Source: Mergibacter septicus (GTDB lineage Bacteria; Pseudomonadota; Gammaproteobacteria; Enterobacterales; Pasteurellaceae). From it: a stretch of 64,000 nt of DNA. The stretch covers positions 1,273,001 through 1,337,000 of the forward strand of contig NZ_CP022013.1 in assembly GCF_003265225.1 (NCBI RefSeq), in the 5' to 3' direction. This document shows positions 29,244-37,845 of the stretch, piece by piece; the stretch's first letter is position 1, and each line of letters starts with the position of its first letter. Below the pieces are notes generated by a model that worked only from the letters and a program-made list of their open reading frames with translations, was not told the DNA's origin and searched no databases. Made by a program: the position numbers and the translations under genes.

Positions 29244-29585
29244 TTATTCTGCCATCTTATTTTCGGCGTATTTTTCTGCAGTTTCTTTTAATAATGGTTT
29301 TAATTCACCTTTTTGAAACATTTCTAACAGAATATCACACCCACCGATTAATTCCCCTTCCACCCAAAGTTGTGGGAAGGTTGGCCAGTTGGCATATTTT
29401 GGTAATTCAGCACGAATATCCGGATGTTGTAAAATATCAACGTAAGCAAAAGGGACTTCACAATTTATTAATACTTCAGCAGCTCGTGCAGAAAAGCCAC
29501 AAGATGGGAATTTTGGTGAGCCTTTCATATAAATAAGAATAGGGTTTTCACTAATTTGTTGTTTAATTTTGTCTAAGGTTTCCAT
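29244..29585 (-). CDS. grxD: Monothiol glutaredoxin (Grx4 type)
   Basis: A 113-residue protein with the monothiol active site CGFS in KGSPKFPSCGFSARA, followed by WPTFPQLWVEGELIGGCDI with the cis-proline and glutathione-binding residues. Grx4-type proteins bind a [2Fe-2S] cluster with BolA partners and act in cytoplasmic Fe-S trafficking. AGGTGAATT precedes the ATG. It appears to be a single-gene unit. Confidence 0.95.
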   Translation of the reverse strand: METLDKIKQQISENPILIYMKGSPKFPSCGFSARAAEVLINCEVPFAYVDILQHPDIRAELPKYANWPTFPQLWVEGELIGGCDILLEMFQKGELKPLLKETAEKYAENKMAE

Positions 29586-29669
29586 AATTCACCTTTATTT
29601 CGTAGAAAAAATGTATTGTAACATAGCTTTGAAAGCTATGCAGTATCAGGTTTAAGAAGTGATGGTAGG

Positions 29670-30431
29670 CTACCAACTACCACCAGCTCCGCCACCACCG
29701 AAACTGCCACCACCAAAACCACCGCCACTATGGTGATCGTTATTGCCAAAGCCTCGAAAACGATCATATTCACGTTGTTGATGATGGCGAAAAAAATCAT
29801 TACCACTGATTCGGCTATTACGACCTTGGCTAATATAACCTCGTCGCCAATTTAATTCTCCAATCACAACAATAGTGATGAAGAAAAATAGCATTAAAGC
29901 AGGTACGATGTAATCTGCATATTTTTCACTAGTATCAGGTTTGTATTCTCCTTTTGAGGCTGCAATTAAATAATCTAATCCGTTATTAATACCTTGTGCA
30001 TAATTACCTTGTTTAAATTGAGGTGTTATGACATTGCGAATAAGTTGAGATAAAAACGCATCTGGCATTGCGCCTTCTAACCCTTCACCAGTAGCAATAA
30101 ATATTTTTCGGTCATTCTTAGCGATTAACATTAAGACACCATCGTTAAGTTTTTTTCTGCCGATTCCCCATTGATCACCTAATTTAAAAGCATACTCCGC
30201 TGGGGTATATTCTCCCGTAGTTGGAATTAGAACCACCGCTATTTGTGAGCCTGTTTCTTGTTGGAATTTAATTAATTTTTGTTCTAACTTGTTCTGCTGT
30301 TGGCTTGATAAAGTACGGGTGTAATCATTGAGATAACGAAATGGCGTTGGTGTCGGTGGAAATTCTACTGCCATAGCAAGAGAAGCTAAGCCTCCAATTA
30401 AGCAACAGAATAAGAAAACAATTTTTTTCAT
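29670..30431 (-). CDS. TPM-domain protein, secreted/membrane (YgcG-like)
   Basis: A 253-residue protein: signal peptide (residues 1-21, ending LASLAMA), TPM domain (about 30-165, with GSQIAVVLIPTTGEYTPAEYAFKLGDQWGIG and LMLIAKNDRKIFIATGEGLEG), one membrane span (about 177-197, IVPALMLFFFITIVVIGEL), and a histidine- and glycine-rich tail ending in repeated GGGSFGGGGAGGSW. This is the layout of YgcG-type proteins with a periplasmic TPM domain. The biochemical role is unproven. Its start overlaps the upstream TPM gene by 4 bases (ATGA). Confidence 0.85.
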   Translation of the reverse strand: MKKIVFLFCCLIGGLASLAMAVEFPPTPTPFRYLNDYTRTLSSQQQNKLEQKLIKFQQETGSQIAVVLIPTTGEYTPAEYAFKLGDQWGIGRKKLNDGVLMLIAKNDRKIFIATGEGLEGAMPDAFLSQLIRNVITPQFKQGNYAQGINNGLDYLIAASKGEYKPDTSEKYADYIVPALMLFFFITIVVIGELNWRRGYISQGRNSRISGNDFFRHHQQREYDRFRGFGNNDHHSGGGFGGGSFGGGGAGGSW

Positions 30432-30895
30432 TTAATCACCACCTCATTGGGTAACTCATTAATATCATCAGCTTGACGTGGAAAGTGCTGTGCAAGGCGT
30501 TCGCCAATCTGTTCAATAACATTCACAATCCCTTGAGTATAGTTCCCCTGCCTTGCAGCTTGAGCAATTAAACTACATTGTTGTTGCCAAAAAGTATCAT
30601 CAACTACTTCATCAATCGCTTTATCGCCAATCACTGCACAACATTTTTGTTTTAATGCTAAGTAAATTAATACACCATTGCGTGCTGCCGTCTGATCCAT
30701 TTTTAATTCATTAAATAGGTAAGTTGCTCGCTGAATTCCTAGTTGTTGGCGTTGCTGTTCACTGCTAATTTCAGTGGTAATTGGTATTTTACGTTCAACA
30801 CATACTCGTAATTCAGCTGACGTTTGCAATTCTAATCTCGCTATTGCATCTTCAATCTGCTTGGGTTCTAAAGGTAATTTGAAAAAAATCGCCAT
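30428..30895 (-). CDS. TPM-domain protein, short form
   Basis: A 155-residue protein lacking a signal peptide or clear membrane span. It carries a TPM-type domain: LELQTSAELRVCVERKIP, a helix with KMDQ/NGVLIYLALKQKCCAVIGDKAIDEVV, and AARQGNYTQGIVNVIEQIGERLAQHFP. It lies between lemA (23 bp upstream) and the YgcG-like gene (4-bp overlap), the usual lemA-TPM-TPM order. A double cysteine (KCCAV) is notable but its meaning is unknown. Confidence 0.82.
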   Translation of the reverse strand: MAIFFKLPLEPKQIEDAIARLELQTSAELRVCVERKIPITTEISSEQQRQQLGIQRATYLFNELKMDQTAARNGVLIYLALKQKCCAVIGDKAIDEVVDDTFWQQQCSLIAQAARQGNYTQGIVNVIEQIGERLAQHFPRQADDINELPNEVVIK

Positions 30896-30918
30896 GACTT
30901 AATCCTACCAATGCTAGT

Positions 30919-31500
30919 TTAATTAAAAATCACTGTCGGTGCGGTTTCAGCCCCAGCGGAAGCACTAAAATAAGGTTTCTCTTGAAAACCAAATAACTTA
31001 GCAATCAATATATTAGGGAAAGAATGAATTTTTTGATTGTAACCACGAACAACATCATTAAAGTTATTCCGTGCGACAGTAATCCGATTTTCAGTTCCCT
31101 CTAGTTGAGCTTGTAAAGTCAAGAACCCTTCATTTGCTTTCAATTCTGGATATCTTTCAACTGTAACTAATAAACGAGATAACGCCGAACCTACCGCATT
31201 TTGTTGTTGTTGAAAGGCTTGTAAATTTTCTGCGGTCAAATTGGCAGGATCTAAACGAATTTGTGTTGCTTTCGCTCTCGCATCAATCACTTTCGTCAAA
31301 GTTTCTTGCTCAAAATTAGCCTGCCCTTTCACTGTATTCACTAAATTAGGAATTAGATCTGCACGGCGTTGATATTGAGATTCAACTTTTGCCCATACAG
31401 CATTAACATTTTCTCTTGCCTGTACTAAGCCGTTGTAACTACTGATAGTCGTAAAAAATATTCCTACTCCAAGTATTGCAATCACTAACCACTTTTTCAT
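30919..31500 (-). CDS. lemA: LemA-family membrane protein
   Basis: A 193-residue protein with an N-terminal membrane anchor (about residues 3-22) and the LemA helical domain: NGLVQARENVNAVWAKVESQYQRRADLIPNLVNTVKG, then ARAKATQ, ENRITVARNNFNDVVRGYNQKIHSFPN. It is the first gene of the lemA-TPM-TPM operon. The family's function is unclear; links to membrane stress and protein quality control have been proposed. The name is by family. Confidence 0.9.
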   Translation of the reverse strand: MKKWLVIAILGVGIFFTTISSYNGLVQARENVNAVWAKVESQYQRRADLIPNLVNTVKGQANFEQETLTKVIDARAKATQIRLDPANLTAENLQAFQQQQNAVGSALSRLLVTVERYPELKANEGFLTLQAQLEGTENRITVARNNFNDVVRGYNQKIHSFPNILIAKLFGFQEKPYFSASAGAETAPTVIFN

Positions 31501-31603
31501 TTTTACTCCTTAATCTAAAAAGCTATCAAAATTTGCGTTAGTTATTATCCATATTTCAGCAGGTATAATCATCAATTTCTTACCATTAGAGGTAATTTTA
31601 TTA

Positions 31604-31625
31604 AATTGTGATCTTTATCACATTT
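31604..31625. promoter_or_regulatory. CRP site upstream of hel
   Basis: TGTGA (31607-31611), six bases, TCACA (31618-31622), with A/T-rich flanks, matches the CRP consensus exactly in both half-sites. It lies 75-96 bp before the hel start codon, so cAMP-CRP control of hel is expected. Confidence 0.8.
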
Positions 31626-31699
31626 TTATCCCACTTTCTGCACTAAAAATCAGTAGAATAAATAAAGATTTTCACTCACTATTTCTGACAGGAGAAATT

Positions 31700-32518
31700 A
31701 TGCAAACATCAACCCAAAACACTAAATTAGGTATTTTAACACTGGCTATGGCTATTGCTTTAACGGGATGTACGGCGAATCAAAAAGAGACTGATCTTAT
31801 CGCAAAAGAAGCAACCTTAGCGGTAAATTGGGTTCAACAATCTGGTGAATATCAAGCACTCGCTTACCAAGCTTTCAATATCGCAAAACAACAATTTAAA
31901 CAAGCCAAAGTAACAAAAGGTAAAAAAATTGCCGTGGTTGCCGATCTTGATGAAACGTTAATTAATAATAGTGCTTATGCGGCTTGGCAAGTAGCAAAAA
32001 GCCAAGGCTTTAGCCCTGAAAGTTGGAAAAAATGGGTCAATGCCCAAGAAGCTATTGCTATTCCGGGAGCAGTTGATTTTGCAAATTATGTCAATAGCAA
32101 CGGTGGGACGATGTTCTATGTTTCTAATCGTAAAGAAGATGGAGAAAAAGTTAGCACCATTGAAAACTTGAAAAAATTAGGTTTCACCGGCGTAAACAAT
32201 CATACCGTGTTACTTAAAACAGATAAATCCGCCAAAGAAGCCAGATTTGCTGAAATTGAAAAACAAGGTTATCAAATTGTTTTATTCTTAGGTGATAATT
32301 TAAATGATTTTGGTAATGCAACCTACCATAAAAATAATGCTGAACGCCGAGATTTTGTGAAACAAAATGCTGAATTATTTGGTAAGAAATATATTATTTT
32401 ACCAAACCCAGTCTATGGTGATTGGGAAGGTGGACTTACTCCAAATTATTTTAAATTAAATGCTAAAGAAAAATTAAAAGCCCGTGAAGCTGCTTTAATG
32501 CCTTGGAATGAAAAATAA
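31700..32518 (+). CDS. hel: 5'-nucleotidase, lipoprotein e(P4) family (class C acid phosphatase)
   Basis: A 272-residue outer-membrane lipoprotein: lipobox LTGC with Cys24 and a HAD phosphatase domain with the DDDD-type motif DLDETL (Asp82 and Asp84), YVSNRK and LGDNLNDF. In Haemophilus, e(P4) dephosphorylates NMN to nicotinamide riboside for NAD (V-factor) uptake and also acts in haem acquisition; this role is inferred from the family. CAGGAGA precedes the ATG, and a consensus CRP site lies upstream. It is followed by a terminator shared with convergent malK. Confidence 0.93.
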   Translation: MQTSTQNTKLGILTLAMAIALTGCTANQKETDLIAKEATLAVNWVQQSGEYQALAYQAFNIAKQQFKQAKVTKGKKIAVVADLDETLINNSAYAAWQVAKSQGFSPESWKKWVNAQEAIAIPGAVDFANYVNSNGGTMFYVSNRKEDGEKVSTIENLKKLGFTGVNNHTVLLKTDKSAKEARFAEIEKQGYQIVLFLGDNLNDFGNATYHKNNAERRDFVKQNAELFGKKYIILPNPVYGDWEGGLTPNYFKLNAKEKLKAREAALMPWNEK

Positions 32519-32554
32519 TCTTTTAATCCTTAAAATATTTTCTTAATTCAATTC

Positions 32555-32591
32555 AAACTGCTTATTATATTTAATATTAATAAGCAGTTTT
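32555..32591. terminator. Terminator between convergent hel and malK
   Basis: A perfect 13-bp stem (32555-32567 with 32578-32590), core AAACTGCTTA/TAAGCAGTTT, with a 10-nt loop. The T run on the plus side is short. Confidence 0.78.
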
Positions 32592-32629
32592 ATTTAAAAT
32601 TAAACAGAAATGAGAAAATATTAAAATAA

Positions 32630-33748
32630 TTAAATACCAACTTCCTGATATAACCGTTTACACGCTGTACCATCTTTCTTAAATAAATGGCAACGTTCAG
32701 GCACAATACCGATATCTAATTCCTGTCCTTCATTCACCAAAACAACATCATTTTGTCGATAAACTAAAGTTGGTTGTTTAATCTCTGGAATTTCTAAATA
32801 AATTTGTGTTTCATTACCTAATAATTCAACAACAGTTACAATACCTTTTAATTTAATTTGTGCTTTTTCTGCTGGAATAAGATGCTCTGGGCGAATCCCC
32901 AAAGATAAATTATCACCGACTTTAACGCCTGTTCCCTCAACAAGTATCCAAAAGCGGTGATGGTTTGCATCAGGTAATTCTAACTCTACTCTATTACTTT
33001 CAACCGCAGTGATTTTCACTGGTAAAAAATTCATTTTTGGTGAACCAATAAAACCTGCCACAAATCGATTCGCTGGATAATGATACAATTCTAATGGTTT
33101 GCCAACTTGAGCAACTTGCCCAGCATTTAAAACCACTATTTTATCTGCTAAAGTCATGGCTTCAATTTGATCATGGGTAACATAGATCATTGTACGTTTA
33201 AGTCGCTTATGTAATTTTGAGATCTCAACTCGCATTTGTACTCGTAATGCTGCATCTAGATTAGATAGCGGTTCATCAAGCAAAAAGACTTGGGGTTGAG
33301 AAACTAAAGTACGCCCAATCGCAACACGTTGGCGTTGTCCTCCTGATAAAGCTTTAGGTTTACGATCTAATAACGGTGTTAATTGCAAAATTTCTGCCAC
33401 TTGCTGTACACGTTTTTCTCGTTGCTGTTTATTAATACCGGCTAATTTCAAACCAAATGACATATTTTCTGCAACATTAAGGTGTGGATAGAGAGCATAA
33501 GATTGAAACACCATACCAATGCCACGTTTAGCCGGTGGAACGTCATTCATTAATTTGCCATCAATATATAATTCACCTGAGGTAATATCTTCTAAACCTG
33601 CAATCATACGCAAAAGAGTGGATTTACCACAACCTGAAGGACCAACAAATACAACAAATTCACCTTCATTAATTTCCAGATCAATATCTTTTGAAATGTT
33701 AATATTTCCATAAGATTTGCATACTTTACGCAAAGATAATCCAGACAT
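32630..33748 (-). CDS. malK: Maltose/maltodextrin import ATP-binding protein
   Basis: A 372-residue ABC ATPase: Walker [11 protein letters not shown]-loop, signature LSGGQRQRV, Walker [13 protein letters not shown] and YVTHDQIEA, then a C-terminal OB-type regulatory domain ([11 protein letters not shown], and MALK end region). The start at 33748 is chosen because GGAGG precedes it and it yields [14 protein letters not shown] at E. coli length; a longer open frame to 33841 has no ribosome site. In E. coli MalK also restrains MalT. It is transcribed away from malEFG, and no lamB or malM follows it here. Confidence 0.95.
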   Translation of the reverse strand: MSGLSLRKVCKSYGNINISKDIDLEINEGEFVVFVGPSGCGKSTLLRMIAGLEDITSGELYIDGKLMNDVPPAKRGIGMVFQSYALYPHLNVAENMSFGLKLAGINKQQREKRVQQVAEILQLTPLLDRKPKALSGGQRQRVAIGRTLVSQPQVFLLDEPLSNLDAALRVQMRVEISKLHKRLKRTMIYVTHDQIEAMTLADKIVVLNAGQVAQVGKPLELYHYPANRFVAGFIGSPKMNFLPVKITAVESNRVELELPDANHHRFWILVEGTGVKVGDNLSLGIRPEHLIPAEKAQIKLKGIVTVVELLGNETQIYLEIPEIKQPTLVYRQNDVVLVNEGQELDIGIVPERCHLFKKDGTACKRLYQEVGI

Positions 33749-33919
33749 AGTACCTCCAATAATTAAATATTTTGTTTTACTAATTATCTTAAGGAAAAAA
33801 ATCAAAAAGACATCATACCTGAATAAAAATTTTCTTCTCATTTATTCTAAAATAAGCTTAATTATTTTTTAATTTATGCAAAAAAATATCGCAAAATAGA
33901 CCTCTTTTCTTCTTTTTTC

Positions 33920-33935
33920 TGTGATTTACTTCACA
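33920..33935. promoter_or_regulatory. CRP site 1 in the malK-malE gap
   Basis: TGTGA-TTTACT-TCACA, both half-sites exact to the CRP consensus. It lies midway between the divergent malK and malE. Confidence 0.8.
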
Positions 33936-33959
33936 ATAAATTATCTATTTAAATAATTA

Positions 33960-33975
33960 TGTGATCTATATCACC
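33960..33975. promoter_or_regulatory. CRP site 2 in the malK-malE gap
   Basis: TGTGA-TCTATA-TCACC, one mismatch to consensus. It begins exactly 40 bp after site 1, placing both on nearly the same DNA face. The E. coli malE-malK control region also combines CRP and MalT sites. Confidence 0.75.
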
Positions 33976-34000
33976 AATTTAAAACGAAGGTAGTAGTAAA

Positions 34001-34035
34001 AAGGCTGATGTTAAATATTTAGCTAACCATATAAT
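34001..34035 (+). promoter_or_regulatory. malE promoter: MalT-box-like element and -10
   Basis: TATAAT (34030-34035) is a perfect -10 without a good -35, as expected of an activator-dependent promoter. GGCTGA at 34003-34008 differs in one base from the MalT core GGATGA and begins exactly 27 bp upstream of the -10, the same distance as at malP. Confidence 0.6.
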
Positions 34036-34088
34036 ACAATTACAAGTTATAAGAGGAGTTTTCCATTACTGCAAAGAGGGAGTTTAAG

Positions 34089-35273
34089 ATGACTAAACGA
34101 TTATTTACTTTGACCTTAACCGCTATCGCTAGTTTAATGATTTCTACCACTGCATTCGCAAAACTTGAAGAAGGTAAATTAGTTATCTGGATTGGTGGTG
34201 ATAAAGGTTATGAAGGTGTCGCCGAAATAGGAAAAAAATTTGAACAAGATACTGGTATCCCTGTCGTTGTCGAGCACCCTGCAAAATTGGAAGAAGATTA
34301 TCCTCAAGTCGCTTCAACAGGTGATGGCCCTGATATTATTATGTTTGCCCACGATCGTTTTGGAGGATATGCAAAAGCAGGGCTTTTAGCCGAGATCCAT
34401 CCTAGTCAAACTTTTAAAGATAAATTTGTTCCTTTTGCGTGGGAAGCTGAAACTTATAACGGCAAGTTAATCGGCTATCCGATTGCAATTGAATCACTTT
34501 CATTGATTTATAATAAAGATCTTCTTCCTCATCCACCAAAAACGTGGGAAGAAATTCCTGCATTAGATGCCAAACTCAAAAAGCAAGGTAAATATGCCAT
34601 TATGTGGAATTTAGCAGAGCCTTATTTTACTTGGCCAATTATTGCAGCCGATGGTGGCTATGCTTTCAAACCTATTGAAGGTGGATATGATCCAAAACAA
34701 GTAGGCGTTAACAATTCGGGTTCTATCAAAGGATTACAATTTGTGGTTGATCTGGTTAAACAAAAAGTGATTAATCCAGATACGGATTACTCAATTGCAG
34801 AAGCCGCTTTTAATAAGGGTCAAACTGCTCTGACTATCAACGGTCCTTGGGCGTGGGATAATATCCAAAAAAGCGGGATCAACTACGGTGTTGCGGTATT
34901 ACCAACATTTAATGGACAAGTATCTAAACCTTTTGTTGGTGTTTTAAGTGCAGGAATCAATGCTGCTAGCCCTAATTACGACCTAGCCATCGAATTCTTA
35001 GAAAACTATCTACTGACGGATAAAGGACTTGAAACGATCAATCAAGTTCGTCCATTAGGGGCAGTTGCTCTCAAATCTTATCAAGCCAAGTTAGCACAAG
35101 ATAGCCGCATTGCCGCCACAATGGAAAATGCACAAAATGGTGAAATTATGCCTAACATACCAGAAATGTCATCATTCTGGTATGCCGAACGTAGTGCAAT
35201 TATCAACGCAATCAATCAACGTCAAAGCGTAAAAGCAGCATTAGATGATGCAGCTACTAGAATAAGTAAATAA
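34089..35273 (+). CDS. malE: Maltose/maltodextrin-binding periplasmic protein
   Basis: A 394-residue solute-binding protein with signal peptide ending STTAFA before [19 protein letters not shown], the characteristic MBP mature N-terminus. Ligand-site and hinge blocks such as [33 protein letters not shown] and [11 protein letters not shown] match MBP. It passes maltodextrins to MalFGK2. AGAGGGAG precedes the ATG. A short hairpin separates it from malF. Confidence 0.97.
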   Translation: MTKRLFTLTLTAIASLMISTTAFAKLEEGKLVIWIGGDKGYEGVAEIGKKFEQDTGIPVVVEHPAKLEEDYPQVASTGDGPDIIMFAHDRFGGYAKAGLLAEIHPSQTFKDKFVPFAWEAETYNGKLIGYPIAIESLSLIYNKDLLPHPPKTWEEIPALDAKLKKQGKYAIMWNLAEPYFTWPIIAADGGYAFKPIEGGYDPKQVGVNNSGSIKGLQFVVDLVKQKVINPDTDYSIAEAAFNKGQTALTINGPWAWDNIQKSGINYGVAVLPTFNGQVSKPFVGVLSAGINAASPNYDLAIEFLENYLLTDKGLETINQVRPLGAVALKSYQAKLAQDSRIAATMENAQNGEIMPNIPEMSSFWYAERSAIINAINQRQSVKAALDDAATRISK

Positions 35274-35280
35274 CTATCAT

Positions 35281-35305
35281 AACCGCACTCACTGTTAGTG
35301 CGGTT
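35281..35305 (+). repeat. malE-malF intergenic hairpin
   Basis: A perfect 9-bp stem AACCGCACT/AGTGCGGTT (35281-35289 with 35297-35305) with a 7-nt loop starts 8 bp after malE and has only a weak T run. It is probably an mRNA-stabilising or partial-termination element that lets malE be expressed above malFG; E. coli has REP sequences in the same place. Confidence 0.65.
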
Positions 35306-35332
35306 TATTCTCTGATTGGATTAGGTGTTTTT

Positions 35333-36886
35333 ATGCTACAACATTTTAACCGACATTCTACTCAACCATTCTCACGTTATCTTAAATGGTTTATTGTTAC
35401 TTTCATTTTATGCCTTGATTTTTATTTAGTCTGGTTAATGTATCTACAAGGGGCTTTTATCTTTGCGATTTTAACTTTAATTGTGTTAAGTACTGGTATT
35501 TATACTTTTACAAGTTCTAAAACTTATGCTCTGCGTTATATCTATCCCGGATTAATGGGAATTGGTGTTTTTATTCTATTTCCGCTTATTTGTACTCTCG
35601 CTATTTCCTTTACAAATTATAGTGGAACAAATCAGCTCTCTTACCAGCGAACCTTAGAGGTCTTGAGTAAACAACGTTATTTTTCTGGTGAAAAATATCC
35701 CTTTACACTTTATTCAAAACCAAATAATCAATGGCAGATAGCAATATCAGTTCAAGGAAACCACTTTATTTCAAATGACTTCACCTTGATAGCTCAACCT
35801 CAACAGTTACAACTGAATTTAAACGATACACCTTCTGAAATATCGCCTGTACAAATCAAAACGATTATCGCAAAACGTAGTGAATTACAACAATTACAAC
35901 TCTTGTTACCGAATGGGAATAGTTTAACGATGAGTTCACTTCGTCAATTTGCTCAACAATCACCACGTTACAGCTATAACGAAAACAGTAAAGAATTACT
36001 CAATAATGAAACGGGGAAACGTTACCGAGCAAACGATAATATCGGTTTCTTTCAACACATTAATGATAAAGGTGAATTTCAAACAGAACGTTTAGAACCC
36101 GGATATATTGTCTATTCTGGCTGGAATAATTTTATTAAAATTTTTACTGATGAAGGGATTAGAAAACCTTTTATCCAGATTTTTATTTGGACAATTATAT
36201 TTTCAACGTTAACCGTTCTCTTTACCACCTTACTTGGTATGATCTTAGCCTGTGTTGTGCAATGGGAAATGTTACAAGGGAAAGGCATTTACCGCCTTCT
36301 ACTTATCTTACCTTATGCTGTACCTGCTTTTATTTCAATTTTGATCTTTAAAGGGCTATTCAATCAAAGTTTTGGTGAAATAAATTTGATTCTTCATCAG
36401 CTCTTTGGCATTCGTCCTGAATGGTTTAATTCACCATTTTTAGCGAAAGTCATGATCTTAATTGTAAATACTTGGCTAGGCTATCCCTATATGATGATTT
36501 TATGTATGGGATTGCTGAAAGCTATTCCACAAGATTTATACGAAGCTTCTGCAATGGACGGAGCATCAACTTGGCAAAATTTCACCAAAATCACGATGCC
36601 ACTTTTAATAAAACCTCTCACGCCATTGATGATCGCCTCTTTTGCCTTTAATTTTAATAATTTCGTTTTAATTCAATTACTCACCAATGGGCGTCCTGAT
36701 ATTATTGGTACATCAACTCCTGCTGGTTATACCGATTTATTAGTAAGTTATACCTATCGCATTGCTTTTGAAGGTAGTGGTGGGCAAGACTTTGGCTTAG
36801 CGGCAGCAATCGCAACCATTATTTTCTTGCTCGTTGGTGGACTTGCTCTGCTCAATTTACGTGTTAGCAAACTAAAACTAGATTAA
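35333..36886 (+). CDS. malF: Maltose ABC transporter permease MalF
   Basis: A 517-residue inner-membrane protein with about eight hydrophobic spans and the large periplasmic loop (about residues 95-265) that distinguishes MalF. The EAA loop EASAMDGASTWQNFTKITMPLL contacts MalK. Length is near the E. coli protein. TTAGGTG precedes the ATG. It is followed after 10 bp by malG. Confidence 0.96.
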   Translation: MLQHFNRHSTQPFSRYLKWFIVTFILCLDFYLVWLMYLQGAFIFAILTLIVLSTGIYTFTSSKTYALRYIYPGLMGIGVFILFPLICTLAISFTNYSGTNQLSYQRTLEVLSKQRYFSGEKYPFTLYSKPNNQWQIAISVQGNHFISNDFTLIAQPQQLQLNLNDTPSEISPVQIKTIIAKRSELQQLQLLLPNGNSLTMSSLRQFAQQSPRYSYNENSKELLNNETGKRYRANDNIGFFQHINDKGEFQTERLEPGYIVYSGWNNFIKIFTDEGIRKPFIQIFIWTIIFSTLTVLFTTLLGMILACVVQWEMLQGKGIYRLLLILPYAVPAFISILIFKGLFNQSFGEINLILHQLFGIRPEWFNSPFLAKVMILIVNTWLGYPYMMILCMGLLKAIPQDLYEASAMDGASTWQNFTKITMPLLIKPLTPLMIASFAFNFNNFVLIQLLTNGRPDIIGTSTPAGYTDLLVSYTYRIAFEGSGGQDFGLAAAIATIIFLLVGGLALLNLRVSKLKLD

Positions 36887-36896
36887 GGAGTAAAAA

Positions 36897-37787
36897 ATGG
36901 CAATGGTACAACCCAAAAGTACTCGCTATCGCCTATGGGCAACCCATTTTCTGTTAATTTGTTTTTTAGCAATCATTCTTTTTCCATTGCTGATGATTAT
37001 CGGTATTTCACTTCGCCCCGGAAACTTTGCTATTGGTGAATTAATTCCCCACCAGATTTCCTTTGAACACTGGAAACTTGCACTTGGTTTAAGTGTTACC
37101 AATCCTGATGGTACGGTAGTTAATCCACCATTTCCTGTTTTATTATGGTTATGGAATTCAGTAAAAATTGCACTTATCACTTCTGTTGGTATTGTCACAC
37201 TTTCCACCACCTGTGCTTATGCCTTTGCTCGAATGAAATTTAAAGGCAAAAAAACGTTATTACAGGGAATGTTAATCTTCCAAATGTTTCCTGCTGTTCT
37301 ATCACTAGTCGCACTCTATGCACTCTTTGATAATCTCGGTCAATATATTCCATTCTTAGGTTTAAACACCCACAGTAGTGTTATTTTTGCCTATTTAGGT
37401 GGTATTGCACTCTATGTTTGGACAATTAAAGGCTACTTTGAAACTATTGATCGTTCCCTCGAAGAAGCGGCAACTTTAGATGGTGCAACACCTTGGCAAG
37501 CTTTTTATTTAGTATTATTGCCACTTTCAGTGCCTATTTTAGCCGTAGTATTTATTTTATCCTTCATTGCTACTATGACAGAATATCCCGTTGCATCTTT
37601 ACTCTTACGTGATGTGGATAGTTATACTTTAGCGGTTGGTATGCAACAATATCTCTATCCTCAAAACTATTTATGGGGAGATTTTGCCGCTGCGGCTGTT
37701 CTCTCCGCTATTCCGATTACGTTAGTTTTCTTAATTGCTCAACGTTGGCTAATCGGCGGACTAACCGCTGGTGGGGTAAAAGGTTAA
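36897..37787 (+). CDS. malG: Maltose ABC transporter permease MalG
   Basis: A 296-residue protein, the same length as E. coli MalG, with six hydrophobic spans and the EAA loop [23 protein letters not shown]. The C-terminus [15 protein letters not shown] is characteristic and reaches into the MalK dimer. AAGGAG lies 6 bases before the ATG. It is the last gene of malEFG. Confidence 0.96.
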   Translation: MAMVQPKSTRYRLWATHFLLICFLAIILFPLLMIIGISLRPGNFAIGELIPHQISFEHWKLALGLSVTNPDGTVVNPPFPVLLWLWNSVKIALITSVGIVTLSTTCAYAFARMKFKGKKTLLQGMLIFQMFPAVLSLVALYALFDNLGQYIPFLGLNTHSSVIFAYLGGIALYVWTIKGYFETIDRSLEEAATLDGATPWQAFYLVLLPLSVPILAVVFILSFIATMTEYPVASLLLRDVDSYTLAVGMQQYLYPQNYLWGDFAAAAVLSAIPITLVFLIAQRWLIGGLTAGGVKG

Positions 37788-37812
37788 GAATCCAAATTAG
37801 CTGAAGTTATCC

Positions 37813-37845
37813 AAATAGCTTAGTAAAACACTAAGCTATTTTTAT
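37813..37845. terminator. Terminator between convergent malG and malT
   Basis: A perfect 11-bp stem AAATAGCTTAG/CTAAGCTATTT (37813-37823 with 37831-37841) with a 7-nt loop and T run. The malT stop codon lies just beyond. Confidence 0.85.

Noticed and set aside
29670-29760. Simple sequence repeat with phase-variation potential at the 3' end of the YgcG-like gene
   Set aside because: The glycine codons vary and the unit is not an exact tandem repeat; it encodes a normal Gly-rich tail of the family.
33838-33844. MalT box for malK on the minus strand
   Set aside because: AAATGA is two bases off the core and sits 26 rather than 27 bp from a possible TATGAT -10; too weak to annotate.
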